DNA of 35,208 nucleotides from Pedobacter ginsenosidimutans. GTDB taxonomy: Bacteria > Bacteroidota > Bacteroidia > Sphingobacteriales > Sphingobacteriaceae. Shown here piece by piece: positions 1-9,600 of this stretch. The stretch lies in the NCBI RefSeq assembly GCF_001442625.1, contig NZ_LMZQ01000031.1:1-35208 (forward strand), given 5' to 3'. Positions within the stretch are counted from its first letter, which is position 1. Every line of letters starts with the position of its first letter. Below the pieces are notes generated by a model. The model was not told where the DNA came from, ran no database searches, and was given only the letters and a program-made list of their open reading frames with translations. The position numbers were made by a program, and so were the translations under genes.

Positions 1-566
1 GGTTGCTGGCAGTTTACCATATCTTTTTCTGCTGTTCCTGCTGCATAGAAAGGCATTTTCTCAGGATTTGGGCGATAACTCTTGATAAAAGTATATGGCC
101 CGGTTGGGCGATCGGCCACTGCAACACCTGATCTTGCAGCTGCATAACCTTTGCCTAAAAGTTCTAAGTGAAACCACATTACAAACTTTTTGGTTTTCTT
201 GTTATACACCACTTTTGGGCGCTCCAGGATCGAGCCTTTAGCAATATCACTTTTCAAATCTTCCGAAACTGGAAGTGCAATACCTTCGTCCTTCCAATTG
301 TATAAATCCTTTGATGAGTAGCAGTGTACGCCTACCTGTGCCGTATTGCCTTTTTCACCTTCAATCTTATGCTCACCAAACCAATAATAAACGCCTTTAT
401 ATTCAACGATGCCTCCGCCATGGGCATTAATATGAACACCTTTATCATCCTTCCAAAGTTTACCGGGAGTAAAAGAAGTATATGTTTGTTGTGCTGAAAC
501 ATAACTATTTAGCCCTAAACTGAAGGCGATAAATCCTAAAACAAAACTGATTCTCTTATTCATCAT
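1..566 (-). CDS. GH43 family exo-beta-1,3-galactanase-like glycosidase (3' end cut by window)
   Basis: Secreted glycoside hydrolase with a five-bladed propeller fold. I translated 188 codons from ATG at 566 (a second ATG follows at once at 563) to the left edge with no stop. Residues 1 to about 26 are a signal peptide ending in SAQQ. The N-terminal motif INAHGGGIVEYKGVYYWFGE is typical of the GH43_24/34-type group. There the usual catalytic base Asp of the ADP motif is replaced (here NAH), as I recall for exo-beta-1,3-galactanases. Further GH43 hallmarks are YSSKDLYNW, ILERPKVVYN, MWFHLE and VAVADRPTGPY. It is the last visible gene of the minus-strand operon, 76 bases after the DUF2264 gene. 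Family is clear; the exact substrate (galactan backbone versus another galactoside) is inference. The C-terminus and acid residue lie outside the window. Confidence 0.85.
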   Translation of the reverse strand, partial: MMNKRISFVLGFIAFSLGLNSYVSAQQTYTSFTPGKLWKDDKGVHINAHGGGIVEYKGVYYWFGEHKIEGEKGNTAQVGVHCYSSKDLYNWKDEGIALPVSEDLKSDIAKGSILERPKVVYNKKTKKFVMWFHLELLGKGYAAARSGVAVADRPTGPYTFIKSYRPNPEKMPFYAAGTAEKDMVNCQQ

Positions 567-642
567 TTTAATCAAATAATTTTTAACGTTACAAAGACGG
601 TAATTTACTCACATCTTTTTCAATTGTATAGCTATCTGCTAT

Positions 643-1890
643 TTATTTTAAACTGGCACTATGATCGTTTTCAAAATTCTCGCCATTCCAGATCTTTTGC
701 GCACTCCATTTCTCTGCCGGGTTGGCCCAAAAAGGGTCTGCTTCTGGCAAACCTAATGGCAAAAATATATTTGAAGCAATATATGGGCTGCCCTGGTTGT
801 TATAGAAATCGCCCAGATTTGGCTGATCGCCATATAAACCAATGGTTAACCATCCATTTTTATAGGTAGTAGGGCTCTCTAAAGTTTTTTTGATTACGGC
901 GGTTAAAGCGCAACGTACCTGAGCCGGACTTAACTGTTTTGGCAATGCTTTTCTCCAGGCCATATCTGCCAAATGATGAAATGCTGCACCACGATAAATG
1001 ATGGAGCGACCAGTTGCAGGGTAAGTGCCATCGGCGTTGATTAATCTTTCCTGAATGATGGCATACCGTTCATTGCGCTTTTTAATCTTCTCGAACATCT
1101 CTTTATAACTGTTCGTTTTAGCACCAATGATATTGGCCAAGGTAGCCAGATAAGGGTGGATAACATAACTATTATAATAATCGAAAGCAAAGGATGTTCC
1201 ATCTGTATACATTCCATCGCCTGTGTACCATTGTTCCATTTGCTGTAGGGCATAATCAACCCGCATCGGATCCCAGCTATAACCGAACTTAGCCAGAAAA
1301 GCCTCGTTCATGGCAGAAAACAGTAACCAGTTAGAAAAAACAGGTTTGAATCTTCTGGTGGTAACGATCGATTTCATCATCAGTTCCTGGTTCTTCTTGT
1401 CCAGGTTTTCCCACAACCAAGGCGCACGTACCAAAGCCAATGCAACATAAGAAGCATCTACCAGTTGTTGCCCACCAATGTCGAAATTCATAAAATCTTT
1501 GGCATTAGAATCTAAAGCATTTTTTAGTCCCTGAATGGCCCACTCCCGGTACTGTTTCCTTAAAGCTACTTCTTCTGTAGAACCTCCTTCTAACTGCAAC
1601 CATGGCGCAATACCACTTAAAACCCTACCCAAAACTTCTACATATTGTACTTTAATGCGGTGTTCTTTATTATCAATATGGATAGAAGTAACTTTTGGCA
1701 TCGCAATACGCAGGCTGTCTTTAGCCAGGTTATACAAAACGGGTTTCACCATCTTATCCATCTGTTGTAACCAAAACTGCCGATCGGTTAAAACCGCATT
1801 TTTGGTATTCTTGGTTTTCTTTTGCGCAAATGCAGAACCACCAGCCAAAATGATCAATAAACCAGTAATTAAAATATTTTTAAGTTTCAT
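643..1890 (-). CDS. DUF2264 domain secreted protein, probable glycosidase (possibly GH154 type)
   Basis: 415 residues with a signal peptide (1-23, ending SAFAQ). The start RQFWLQQMDKMVKPVLYNLA, then GRVLSGIAPWLQLEGG, WLLFSAMNEAFL, YTDGTSFAFDYYNSYVIHPYL and GRSIIYRGAAFHHLADMA match the DUF2264 family, an (alpha/alpha)-barrel type protein found in polysaccharide-use loci of Bacteroidota. From memory this family overlaps CAZy GH154, which includes beta-glucuronidases of arabinogalactan loci; I cannot verify that here. If so, it would remove saturated GlcA, complementing the GH105 next to it, which removes unsaturated uronate. It lies 17 bases after GH105 in the same operon. Function is inferred from family and context. 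Confidence 0.85.
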   Translation of the reverse strand: MKLKNILITGLLIILAGGSAFAQKKTKNTKNAVLTDRQFWLQQMDKMVKPVLYNLAKDSLRIAMPKVTSIHIDNKEHRIKVQYVEVLGRVLSGIAPWLQLEGGSTEEVALRKQYREWAIQGLKNALDSNAKDFMNFDIGGQQLVDASYVALALVRAPWLWENLDKKNQELMMKSIVTTRRFKPVFSNWLLFSAMNEAFLAKFGYSWDPMRVDYALQQMEQWYTGDGMYTDGTSFAFDYYNSYVIHPYLATLANIIGAKTNSYKEMFEKIKKRNERYAIIQERLINADGTYPATGRSIIYRGAAFHHLADMAWRKALPKQLSPAQVRCALTAVIKKTLESPTTYKNGWLTIGLYGDQPNLGDFYNNQGSPYIASNIFLPLGLPEADPFWANPAEKWSAQKIWNGENFENDHSASLK

Positions 1891-1907
1891 TTTTTTCTTG
1901 TAAAAAA

Positions 1908-3041
1908 TTAGTTTTTGCTTGATAAATAGCGATACATTTCGCAGCCAGCCAATAAAAAGGCCCCTACGCCAAAATTCGCTGTAGAATTTATATCAACCAC
2001 CTGACCCGGAATGGCTTTCTCTCCTATCGGCTGTACATAACCCAGTTTACCGTCAGGTTGTAATGCTGTTTTGGTTAGATATGTCCATGCTTTTTGTGCT
2101 GCAGGTAAATAGTTTTTTTCTTTTAAATAACCGTTGTTTATCCCCCATAACAAACCATAAGTAAAAAAGGCTGTCCCACTGGTTTCTGGTCCAGGAGCAT
2201 GTTGCGGATCGAGGATACTTCTGGTCCAATAGCCTTCTGACTGCTGGCTTTTAACAATTGCTTTGGCCATATTCTGGTACTTGCTCAGGTATTCGTTCCG
2301 ATGTGGATCGTTAAGGGGAAGATCTTTTAACACTTTTGCTAAACCTGCAAACACCCACCCATCGCCTCTTGCCCAAAAATCTTTCTTGCCGTTTACACTT
2401 TTATGCTTCGGATAAACATATTTGGCATCCCGGTAATAAAGTTTTTCCTTTTTATCGTACATAATGCTATTCGCATACATGAAATATTCGTACAGCTTAT
2501 CGAGGTATTTTTGGTCTCCACTTACTTTATAAAGTTTGGTCATAACAGGCATTACCATGTACAAACCATCGGCCCACCACCAATAATCGTTATTGGGTGT
2601 ACTCATTTCGTATTGCATTACCTCTTTTGCCCTTGCAATTTTATATCCTTCGGGTTTTAAGTGGTATAAATCGATATAGGTTTGAAAGCAGATTTGCCAA
2701 TCGCCAAACAGCACATGCTCATCAGTTTCGCCATATTTATACTTCCAGTTGGATTTATTAGTGGATTTTGCACCCATCCATTTGTTATAAACGGCCCAAT
2801 CTTCTGAATATTTACGGTAAGCTTCGTTCTTGGTAATTCCATAAACCTCCATATTTCCGGTATGGTAAGCTGCATGATCCCAAAAAGCACGTACTTCTGG
2901 TTTATTATTGCTTTGCCAGTAGGTATTTGCACGATCGATCATTTCGAGCACTTCCTCTTTTGAAGTTGAAGTTTGTGCATTTACAGCTGTGCTGCTAAAA
3001 AACAACCATAAGAAAAGTGCTTGATACAATTTTATTTTCAT
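1908..3041 (-). CDS. GH105 unsaturated rhamnogalacturonyl/glucuronyl hydrolase
   Basis: Hydrates and removes the 4,5-unsaturated uronic acid left at the non-reducing end of an oligosaccharide by a polysaccharide lyase. 377 residues, with a signal peptide ending NAQ (about residue 23). The (alpha/alpha)6-barrel signatures are clear: WWWADGLYM with the expected catalytic Asp at 158, FWARGDGWV at 222-230, and ETSGTAFFTYGLLWG further on. The length is normal for YteR/YesR relatives. Its ATG shares one base with the stop of the upstream double-GH43 gene (TAATG at 3043-3039), which implies translational coupling. Presence with the BNR lyase-like gene makes a lyase/unsaturated-uronate-hydrolase pair. 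Whether the sugar is GlcA or GalA cannot be read from sequence alone. Confidence 0.93.
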   Translation of the reverse strand: MKIKLYQALFLWLFFSSTAVNAQTSTSKEEVLEMIDRANTYWQSNNKPEVRAFWDHAAYHTGNMEVYGITKNEAYRKYSEDWAVYNKWMGAKSTNKSNWKYKYGETDEHVLFGDWQICFQTYIDLYHLKPEGYKIARAKEVMQYEMSTPNNDYWWWADGLYMVMPVMTKLYKVSGDQKYLDKLYEYFMYANSIMYDKKEKLYYRDAKYVYPKHKSVNGKKDFWARGDGWVFAGLAKVLKDLPLNDPHRNEYLSKYQNMAKAIVKSQQSEGYWTRSILDPQHAPGPETSGTAFFTYGLLWGINNGYLKEKNYLPAAQKAWTYLTKTALQPDGKLGYVQPIGEKAIPGQVVDINSTANFGVGAFLLAGCEMYRYLSSKN

Positions 3042-5212
3042 TAGTGTATTGGTTTAATGCCTTTTACGGTTGGTATTACAGGTTTAATGGTTCCATCAGT
3101 ATTAAATTCCATTTTATCGATACAAACCTCGCGGTTGTAGCCTGCAGCACTTCCCATTGAGATTCCTTTTGGTCGGGTAAAACGATGGTAAACCATATAC
3201 CATTCATCTTTACCGTTAACTTTGATTACACTGTTGTGCCCTGTTCCGTAAATACCTTGTGCTACATCTTTTGCCAAAATCAGGTTATTTTCTGGAATGG
3301 TTATTTTTACTATAGGCGAATCAGAGAAGCCATAACGTACCCTATAATTTTCGCTCCGGGTATCATCTTCAGACCATAAGAAGTAGTACTTTCCATTACG
3401 ATAAAAAACCTCGGTACCTTCTCTAAAACCCTTGTTGGGTGTAATAACTTTAATCTCATTGGTATCAATCGAAACCATATCATCATTTAATGGTGCTACA
3501 GCCATATACCCATTTCCCCAATACAGATAACTTTTATTGGTTTTAGGATCGTTAAATACATCCGGATCGATCTCTTGCCCACCTTTAACTCCTTTTGGTT
3601 TGCTCGAAATTAAAGCTTTTCCACTATCTTTGAACGGACCGGCCGGATGATCAGCAACAGCAACTCCAATTTTCTGTGCTGCTGTGAAATAGTAGAAATA
3701 TTTATAAGCGCCGTTCACTTTCTTTTCGACAATGGTAGGTGCCCAAGCATTCTTTTTTGCCCACGAAACATCTTTTTCAAGGTCTAATATTTTACCTTCA
3801 TCTGTCCAGTTAACAAGGTCAGTTGATGAAAAACTCTTAAAATAGGTACCGCTCCAGTTGTTAAAACCATCGCTGGTTGGGTAGATGTAATATTTGCCCA
3901 TTTTATTGGAATATAAAATTTCCGGATCTGCGTAATAACCTTTTAAAACTGGGTTATTGGCTACAGCAACGCTTACCGAATAAGTTTTAGGCTGTTGATT
4001 GGCAATACCTACCTTAATTTTTACAAAGCCTTTAGTAAAATCTAATTTTCCTTTTAGCGCGATACTGATCTGATTAAAGGTATTAAACTGCGGATCAAAA
4101 GCCTTTAAATCAGTTCCGTAATTTACAGGCAGATAAAGTTTTTGATTTACAGTATCTAAAACAATGTTATTTTGGTTGATTGCCTTATTATGTGCGCTTT
4201 GCAAAACAGATTCAACAGTATACCATTGATTGAGCAACCTGTTTAGCTCTTGTTGATTAATAGGCAAGATAGTTCCGTGCCTGGGGTGAAAATCCATGGT
4301 AATATCTCGATCCACTACACTAAAGTTTGCCAAATCTTTGCTTTTAGTAAACTGATAGCGGCCTTTCATATATACGTCGTACATCAGGATATATTCGTCA
4401 CTATGGTTCAGTTTAAAAACACCAGCTCCTTCTACAGCCTCTTTGGTCTGTTGTAAATATTTATCTTGCTGCACATAACCTGTGGTTAGTTGATCGGAAA
4501 CCGCTTTTTTTATGCCATTGCCATTTCCTTCTGTTTTAAAGAATAAATTGTATTTCCCTTTATCATAAATAATGTCGCCATCAATACAAGCGCTATTTGT
4601 TGGGCTAAAAAAGAGCTGTTTTGGGACTGTTTCTAAATCTGTAAAATCTGTATTGGCGTAAGCATAATAAATTTTATCAGGATCATCGCCATGCTTCATC
4701 GACCAATAAACCATATATTTTTTGGCAGTTTTATCGTAAATGGTCTGTGGAGCCCAAACACGTAACAGATTTTCGTTATTTGGAAAGCGTTTTTGAATAT
4801 TAACAACTGCCGATGTCCAATGGATCAGATCATTTGATTTAAGCAATACCATTGCCCTGTTCGAGTTCCAGCCATTGGCCGAAGCCATATCGGTAGCCAC
4901 CATGTAAAAGGTTTTGCCATCTTCACCGCGTAAAATATGCGGATCGCGTACGCCTCCGGTACTGCTTATCTTTTCGGATGAAATGACAGGATTATTGTTA
5001 TTTAAAGCTTTGTAATGGTAACCATCGGTGCTCACAGCAAAACGGATTGCTTCTTCTGCTTTAGCGTTTCCGGTGAAATAGGTAAATAAATAAGCTGTAT
5101 TTTCTTCGGGTACCTTTACTGTTTTTTTGCTTTGTGCATGTACCAGATTTATTGATGACAAGAACAAAAAAGCAAGTAGGGAAAAGTTATATTTTATAAT
5201 GGTAAGTTTCAT
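3041..5212 (-). CDS. Double-domain GH43 glycosidase
   Basis: 723 residues: signal peptide to about residue 27 (VHAQ), first GH43 propeller about 38-320, an all-beta linker about 325-420, second GH43 propeller about 425-720. In domain one, RDPH gives base Asp90, CIDGD gives Asp211 and EAVEGAG gives acid Glu261. In domain two, YYADPE gives Asp429, EIDPDVF gives Asp549 and FREGTE gives Glu598. Both domains therefore look catalytically complete. GH43 enzymes are mostly exo-acting alpha-L-arabinofuranosidases, beta-xylosidases or galactosidases; two different domains in one chain suggest release of two sugars or attack on one branched side chain. It follows the BNR gene by 15 bases and its TAA overlaps the GH105 ATG by one base. 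Substrate is unassigned. Confidence 0.9.
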   Translation of the reverse strand: MKLTIIKYNFSLLAFLFLSSINLVHAQSKKTVKVPEENTAYLFTYFTGNAKAEEAIRFAVSTDGYHYKALNNNNPVISSEKISSTGGVRDPHILRGEDGKTFYMVATDMASANGWNSNRAMVLLKSNDLIHWTSAVVNIQKRFPNNENLLRVWAPQTIYDKTAKKYMVYWSMKHGDDPDKIYYAYANTDFTDLETVPKQLFFSPTNSACIDGDIIYDKGKYNLFFKTEGNGNGIKKAVSDQLTTGYVQQDKYLQQTKEAVEGAGVFKLNHSDEYILMYDVYMKGRYQFTKSKDLANFSVVDRDITMDFHPRHGTILPINQQELNRLLNQWYTVESVLQSAHNKAINQNNIVLDTVNQKLYLPVNYGTDLKAFDPQFNTFNQISIALKGKLDFTKGFVKIKVGIANQQPKTYSVSVAVANNPVLKGYYADPEILYSNKMGKYYIYPTSDGFNNWSGTYFKSFSSTDLVNWTDEGKILDLEKDVSWAKKNAWAPTIVEKKVNGAYKYFYYFTAAQKIGVAVADHPAGPFKDSGKALISSKPKGVKGGQEIDPDVFNDPKTNKSYLYWGNGYMAVAPLNDDMVSIDTNEIKVITPNKGFREGTEVFYRNGKYYFLWSEDDTRSENYRVRYGFSDSPIVKITIPENNLILAKDVAQGIYGTGHNSVIKVNGKDEWYMVYHRFTRPKGISMGSAAGYNREVCIDKMEFNTDGTIKPVIPTVKGIKPIH

Positions 5213-5227
5213 TTTAAGGTTAATTCG

Positions 5228-6553
5228 CTATTTATTTTTTGGTTTCCAATCTAGGGCCTGCACTATTGTTGATTCCTTGTTAGCCTTTCCTTCTCCATCT
5301 ATCTGGGTAACATGCTGCAGAAATAGACTCAAAATCCCTTTACTTTTCCAAAGTTCAGTATCGTAAGTGGGTTCCCAATCGCCCATACTTGTTTCAGTAA
5401 GGTCTTTAATTTTCCAGTTTCCTGATCCAAGCTCACCGTTCAAAGCAATTGAAACCTTATTACCTCGTTCAGCGTCCCTAAACAACAATCCCGCAGCATA
5501 ATGTTTTCCATTTGGCCAAACGATAATCTGTGGTCGCGAAATTGGAATCTGTTTTGTACCAGTACCACTTAAGCTAAAAGCCGTTTTTCTAAAATTAAGG
5601 TTGCTTACTTCCCAACTGCCATCTGTTTTAAAAACGAGGTGATACTGAGGACCGGTTTCATTCGCTCCACGCCAATAACCAGCAATAAATACCTTGCCTT
5701 TGGCATCGGCAAACATTGATGTCTGGTTAATCAGCTCGCTTTTTTGCGGAATTTTAAGTGCATATTCTGCATTGGTAGCAGTAATGGGAAGACTATATTT
5801 TTCATTGGTAGATTTTAACCAGGTTAAACCTCCATCACTTGATTTGGCGTAACATAAATCATGGTTACTGGCTACATCAGGGCTTTCGCGCCACACCCAC
5901 GATAAATGGATGGTGCCAACCTGATCTACGGCTACCTGCCAATATGCATTTCGCTGTCCTTCGCCATCAATCATTCCATCCTGTACACGTGTCCATTTTT
6001 TGGTCTTCAGATTATAACGGTTTATCATCAGGTTTCCGTTTCCAGAGCCGCCATCGCGGTAAAAAAACAAGAGATCGCCATTGGCCAGCTTATAAAACTC
6101 AGGATAACTGACTTTACTTTCCTTTGCAGAAAGCATAACTTCTTTATTCCCTAAGGTTAATGAACCTGCTGAAACTGATTTGGCATAGTTTAGACTGTTA
6201 TTATGCTGACCCCAGGCAATATGAAGGAAACCATCACCATCTACCATAATGCTAATTGATTTATGAGCGTCGGTGGCATCGCCTTTATAGGGCGTGGTAA
6301 CTAATATCCAACGGGTTGAGCCGATTTTGCGTTTGGCCAATACCACATTTTGTTCGTGATCATAATAAGCAGCATACTGGCTATCTTTAAAGCTGATTAA
6401 AGAATTTTTACGGAAAATAACAGTATTTACCGAGTTGTTTGCCCAGCCGTTACTGGCAATGGTACTCAGTTGTGTTTCTTGTGCAATACTCATCAGGCTA
6501 ATGCCGATGAACGTGCAGATTAGAAATATACTTTTATTTAGGGATTGATACAT
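5228..6553 (-). CDS. BNR-4 propeller protein, probable uronate lyase (PL24/PL25/PL42- or GH145-like)
   Basis: 441 residues with a signal peptide ending SIAQ (about residue 25). Seven-bladed-propeller BNR motifs include DGDGFLHIAWGQHNNSLNYA, LLFFYRDGGSGNGNLMINRY, VDQVGTIHLSWVWRES and SSDGGLTW. Candidate catalytic residues are His97, His117, Tyr150, Arg166 and Tyr204. The spacings His97/His117 (20) and Tyr150/Arg166 (16) equal those I remember for PL25 ulvan lyase (His123/His143, Tyr188/Arg204). This argues for a lyase on a GlcA-Rha linkage rather than a plain scaffold. GH145/PL42-type relatives act on the Rha-alpha-1,4-GlcA caps of arabinogalactan. It is the first enzyme gene after the HTCS gene, with 143 bases between them that hold a repeat which may be the operator. 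Family is sure; lyase activity is inference. Confidence 0.8.
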   Translation of the reverse strand: MYQSLNKSIFLICTFIGISLMSIAQETQLSTIASNGWANNSVNTVIFRKNSLISFKDSQYAAYYDHEQNVVLAKRKIGSTRWILVTTPYKGDATDAHKSISIMVDGDGFLHIAWGQHNNSLNYAKSVSAGSLTLGNKEVMLSAKESKVSYPEFYKLANGDLLFFYRDGGSGNGNLMINRYNLKTKKWTRVQDGMIDGEGQRNAYWQVAVDQVGTIHLSWVWRESPDVASNHDLCYAKSSDGGLTWLKSTNEKYSLPITATNAEYALKIPQKSELINQTSMFADAKGKVFIAGYWRGANETGPQYHLVFKTDGSWEVSNLNFRKTAFSLSGTGTKQIPISRPQIIVWPNGKHYAAGLLFRDAERGNKVSIALNGELGSGNWKIKDLTETSMGDWEPTYDTELWKSKGILSLFLQHVTQIDGEGKANKESTIVQALDWKPKNK

Positions 6554-6616
6554 TATACGTTTTAGGCTGCTCTGTTTCTTACATTTGGTGAAAGCCGAAG
6601 TACCGATTTTTTTAAG

Positions 6617-6653
6617 CTTTACATAGGGGGCTAAATCATACTTTGCAGGGGGC
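6617..6653 (-). promoter_or_regulatory. Direct repeat, candidate HTCS operator
   Basis: On the minus strand GCCCCCT occurs twice exactly 22 bases apart (6653-6647 and 6631-6625), each followed within a few bases by AAAG (GCCCCCTGCAAAG and GCCCCCTATGTAAAG). Two helical turns is the spacing expected for a dimeric AraC-type output domain. It sits 64-100 bases upstream of the BNR gene start. No good TAnnTTTG promoter is seen nearby, as might be expected for an activator-dependent promoter. Inference only. Confidence 0.4.
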
Positions 6654-6696
6654 GTTTTAAGATAAGTGCCTTTAAAAGTAAAAAATAGCGTAACTT

Positions 6697-9600
6697 TTAT
6701 GTTGTGGCGTTAATATTATAATATTTATGAAAACTTTTTCGGTGTTTCTTTATAAATTCTGACGGCGTTAATTTAAACAGCTTTTGAAACTGTTCCCGAA
6801 AGTATTTACTATCATTTATACCTACCCTAAAGGCAGCTTCGTTAATATTTAAATTGGTATTGATTAACAATTCGGCAGCCTTTCTTAGCCTGATAAAACG
6901 GATAAAACCGTTTATAGACTGACCTGAAGTGGCCTTGATCCTTTTGTAGAGATTAGAATGGCTCATTCCAAGATCAGACGCCAGTGTTTTTACGTTAAAA
7001 CTGTCTTCCATCAAGTTTTCTTCTATAATGGTAATGCACTTTTGAAGAAAGCCCTTATCCTCCTGAGATACTTTATGGGCATCACTCTTCAAGGTTATTT
7101 CATTGTAGAAATAAGACTGAAGATTGGTCCTGTTTTTAATAATGCTATTAATTTTGGCTGTAAAAAGCTCTTTATCGAAGGGTTTACTGATAAAATCGTA
7201 GGCACCAACTTCGATTCCCTTAAGTTTTACCTCCGGACTAGGATCGCCGGTTAACAGAATTACCGGAATATGGCTCAAGGCAGAATCCTCTTTAATCGCC
7301 TTACAGAGTTCAATACCATTAAGGCCATCCATATTTACATCAGATATTACAATATCAGGCAGGTATTCTTTACAGAGTTTCAGCCCATCTGTACCATTTT
7401 CGGCCTTGTAAATTTTGAAATTATCCTGAAAAATATGCTTGATGTAATCAATAATTTCGGGGTTGTCATCAATAACCAAAATCGAGTGTAAATCTGAAAT
7501 GAGCAATTCGAGGTTGCCCACGCTCTCGGCATCGTTATTTTCTGCTTCTTCCTCTTGTGCAATGAGCTCATTTACATAGGTTAATTCGTTTTGAAAAACA
7601 CCGCTTTGCTGCAAGTTTGGTTCCCCAACGGGGATATCGATCAAAAATATGGTACCTATCCCCTGATTGGAGCGGAACGAAATTTTCCCTTTATGTAATT
7701 CTACAAAGTTTTTGGCCAGGTAAAGACCAATACCGAAACCCATCTTCAGCGATTCGTTCGACATCACCTTATAAAATTTATCAAACAACTTTTCACCCAC
7801 ATGCGCCGGTATGCCCGGACCACTATCACTCACCTCAATCTGCACCCGCATACCAAGGGTTTTAACACTAAATTTAACAAAACCACCTTTTGGGGTAAAT
7901 TTAAGCGCATTGGAGAGCAGGTTAAAAAAAACGATTTCGAGTTTGTCTTTATCTGCATAAATATCCAGCTCCTCTTCCTCGCACTCAAAAGTATATTCGA
8001 TATGGTTCTGCTTTGCCAAATAATTAAAGCAAAGGAAAATCTCGTTTGTAAATTTGTAGAGGTTGATCCTTACAATCTTCAAAGCATCGTTCTCACTTTC
8101 TGTTTTTCTAAACAGCAATAACTGATCTACCAGACTTAGCAAACGCCTCGAATTGCGGTAAACAATATTTAAATCGTTCTTCTCTTGTCCTGGATCTTTC
8201 TTATGGATAATATCTTTAATCGGATTAACAATTAAGGTTAATGGTGTTCTCAGCTCATGTGAAATATTGGTAAAGAAATTCAGTTTTTTCTCATTCAGGT
8301 CCTTTTCACGCTCCATTTTAAGGTTGGTAATCTCTACCTCGTGTTTTAATCTTCTCTGACGGTTACGATAGGTTTGAAAAAGATAAAATAATGACGATCC
8401 TATAATGAGGTAAATGGTATAGGCCCACCAGGTACGGTACCAAGGGGGTAAAATTTTAATTATTACAATCTTTTCATTGTTGCTCCAGGCACCTTCGGTA
8501 TCGGTACTTTTAATGTGCAGTTTATACTCACCTTCATTTAACCTGGAATAATAGGCTGTACTTAATTTGTTCACATAATTCCAGTCTCTATCCCAACCTT
8601 CCAGGTAATAGGCGTAAGAAATCTGATCCTGAAAAGAGAATTCTATTGCCGCATAATCGATAGAAATCACCGCAGCACTAAATGGGATTTCTATGCGTGC
8701 TAAATTAACAACAGAGATGTCGTTATAACCTGAATCCTGATCGAGCGGAATATTATTGATCCTAAAATCGGTCAGCACCATTTTAGGTATCCGTTTATTT
8801 TTCTTAATGCTGTCGGGCGAGAACAAGTTGAAGCCACCAATTCCACCAAATAAAAAGTTACCGTTTGCAAGTTTTAATGCTGCATTATAATTAAACTGAT
8901 TGCTTTGTAAACCATCGGTAGCATAATAGTTTTTAAAGCTCTGGTGCGTAACATCAAATTTTGATAAGCCATTATAAGTACTACACCATAAATTACCTTG
9001 GGCATCCTGAAGGATATTGAGCACCGAATTACTTGGCAATCCATCACTCTGGATGTACCGCTTTATTTTTTTGGTTTCAGGATCAAAAAGCAATAAACCT
9101 CCGCCTTCGGTGCCGATCCATATTTGATGATTAAAATCTTCCTGAATGGCCCTAATGGCAAAATTGATCTTTGTATAGCTATGTTTTTTGTTTATTGGAT
9201 CGATTTCGATCAGTTGGGTGTAATTCCCTGCCCAAAGTCTGCCTTTCGAATCCTGGAACAGACTGTGGATATCCTTTAGATTATGATCAAAAAGTTCAAA
9301 TTTATCGGCAATTTTATTGTAACGATACAATGCACCACCTTTTGTGGTACCTACCCAAATATTTTGCTGTTTGTCTTGATAAAGCTTCCAAATGTTAATA
9401 TCATCAACGCCTTTAAAGGTATTATAACAGTTATAGTGAACAAATTTCCCGGTTGTTTTATTAAAACGATCTATTCCGCCACTAAAACTGGCCACCCAAA
9501 CGTTGTGCTCTGCATCGTTTAAAATACTGGTAACAAAATTACTGGTTAAAGAGTTTGGATCGCTGGTTTTGGCATAATTAGCAAAAGTATTTTGCTTTCG

